Below, one piece after another: positions 62,412-64,000 of a stretch of DNA of 64,000 bases. Made by a program: the position numbers and the translations under genes. A model generated the notes under the pieces. It had not been told where the DNA came from. It saw only the letters and a list, made by a program, of their open reading frames with translations, and did not search any database. This stretch comes from Parascedosporium putredinis (Eukaryota > Ascomycota > Sordariomycetes > Microascales > Microascaceae), in assembly GCA_949357655.1 (NCBI GenBank), contig CASHTG010000019.1:992001-1056000 (forward strand), in the 5' to 3' direction. Position 1 is the stretch's first letter. Each line of letters opens with the position of its first letter.

Positions 62412-64000
62412 ATGCATTCTGAAGCTTGCCAACCAAGCCCGCCTTGAAACCTAAGCGAATTAGAGGGGCAAACACCAAACTGGAGCTTTCGAAACGCCTC
62501 TTGTCGGCCACACCATGCCCTCACGCGACCTTGGGCCTCGCCATTCTCCCATGGATCTGAACTCTGTACACGGGAGCGGGATGCTGGTCGATCATCGAAG
62601 GAGGCGAGCTTCCTCGCACTTGAAACGACGGTTTAGGGGTGGAATGACAGTTTAGCTGGTTGGGTTTTTTTCAGAATGTCTTTATGGACAGGCAAAGAAG
62701 TCATCGCCCACACGAGTCGGGTGGTCTTGAAGCCTGCGATAGCCCGCTGCAAATATAAATTAATGGGTCTTTGATCTCGTACACATACTCCTTGACTTTC
62801 TTTCTCGCCGTGACTCGCCGCTCTAGTCTTGTTCTATTGATCCAGTCCATGTTGCTCCAACTGAGCTGCGCGGCCCCTCGTTGATGCCCAATACGGCACC
62901 TCGAGCCTTGTAGAGCTTCTAACAAGCTCTCCGAAGGCTCAATTTACCACAGCCGTACAGCACACTTTGCCTGGTTATTGCCCACCGTATTCCCTATTTT
63001 GTGGGCATATGTGAAAAACTTCGCTTCAGTCAAGGCCCCATTCCAAAGGGCAGGCGCGACTCCACTCCATTCGAATTTTCCACCCCGGTCAAACCGGGTC
63101 TGCTATTTTATCCCAAGCTCGCCCAAACATCGAAGCAAACACGCACTTGCGTTTCCTTTGTAATTTGACTTTCGCAAGGGCTCCCATTTATAAGTGGATA
63201 TTGCGTCAGAAGGGAGAGTTTCCTGGCCCAATTGGGATAAGACGAGCCGTTTAGCTCCGAGCTTAGGAGGCTTGTCGCATTCACTGTGTTCCCGCCACCT
63301 CGATGTAATATTGATGATATCTTGATGAATCAATGCTGCCAACTGTTCCCCACGACTCTTTCCGGTGGGGAGTGTATGGACGGCGCTACGCATTAACTCG
63401 CTCCTTCCTTTGCAGAGAGTTCCGTTGACTGGGCAGAGCTACCTGAGAGCGGTCCTTCCCTCCAACAGCTCAAGTGCTATAGCCCGCGACGCGGCGCCAC
63501 ACTCGATTTCGCAGCATCATTGATGAGTAATAGCCTTCCCGTACCCTTGTGTTGGGGAAAGAGAAGCCTGCGTGTTTCTTTCTTCTGATCTACGCGTTTA
63601 CTTGCCTTACATAACTAATAACTGGGACGGAACCCAATGGCTTTGCCGAACGTAGTCAGGCGGGTACCTTCTAGGGAGAGTGCGAATCACAGGCACGAAA
63701 GGATTATTGATAAGACTTTGAGTCACTGCGAACGGGGAAGCAGCGAAGCGGGCTTAGAAGAGCGGTAGAAGCTGGGCTGCGATGCCGATCCAAACTCCCT
63801 CCGGACTAAGACGACCGGAGGGGGTCTAGGACACCCAATGACAGTGATGGAGGTAGTCGCCAGGAGACAAACATAGATTGCTGGGATATCGTGTACAACC
63901 AGATAACGTCCACAACCGGTCTGGGTATTACGACTGGGCCAGGCGCATACGACGTCTGGGGTCAAGTGAACTCCTGTAACATAAGAGATGCCTCTATTCT
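62412..64000. other. Right end, no gene recognised
   Basis: After the RPL41 3' UTR I see only short overlapping open frames without family resemblance. Another gene could begin beyond the window. Confidence 0.5.

Overview
This window comes from a filamentous ascomycete nuclear genome, Pezizomycotina and probably Sordariomycetes. The evidence is short GT..AG introns with CTAAC/CTGAC branch sites, a GNA-1-type G-protein alpha subunit, a trifunctional GATase-IGPS-PRAI trpC gene, and fungus-specific DUF3716 and DUF4419 proteins. I could not fix the genus from sequence alone.

Layout, left to right. 0-3.5 kb: no gene except the leader of the Galpha gene gna-1 (3.47-4.92 kb, +). 4.9-7.4 kb: gene-free, AT-rich in its second half. 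7.4-8.9 kb (-): DUF3716 cysteine-rich protein. 10.8-11.9 kb (+): DUF4419 protein. 12.1-13.4 kb (-): CDC123, divergent from CWC21 (14.0-14.6 kb, +). 15.3-16.5 kb (+): USE1 SNARE. 16.9-18.2 kb (-): BRCT protein. 18.8-21.2 kb (-): trpC, with a GCN4/CPC1-type TGAGTCA upstream. 22.4-22.9 kb (+): TIM9. 23.7-29.4 kb (-): nucleoporin NUP188. 29.4-33.9 kb: gene-free. 33.9-36.9 kb (+): Sac7-type RhoGAP. 38.0-40.0 kb (-): GPI mannosyltransferase GPI10/PIG-B. 42.7-44.1 kb (+): ornithine aminotransferase. 44.1-54.4 kb: about 10 kb with no recognisable gene. 54.4-57.4 kb (+): ATG1 autophagy kinase. 59.4-61.4 kb (-): FHA-domain serine/threonine kinase, divergent from the 25-codon ribosomal protein gene RPL41 (62.2-62.4 kb, +). 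The remainder to 64 kb has no supported gene.

The genes are unrelated housekeeping and regulatory functions: signalling, translation initiation and ribosome, splicing, ER fusion, mitochondrial import, nuclear pore, GPI anchors, autophagy, and tryptophan and arginine metabolism. There is no biosynthetic cluster, transposon ORF, CRISPR or obvious novel system.

The dominant oddity concerns the sequence itself. Nearly every conserved gene is broken by one or more single-base frameshifts, most inside short homopolymer runs and mostly missing bases. Restoring one base each time gives family-length proteins (for example Galpha 353 aa, trpC 761 aa, OAT 446 aa). This points to assembly error rather than pseudogenes. 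Two sequence-level features stand out biologically: an Arg codon in place of the catalytic Gln of the Galpha subunit, and a GC-AG intron in the aminotransferase gene.
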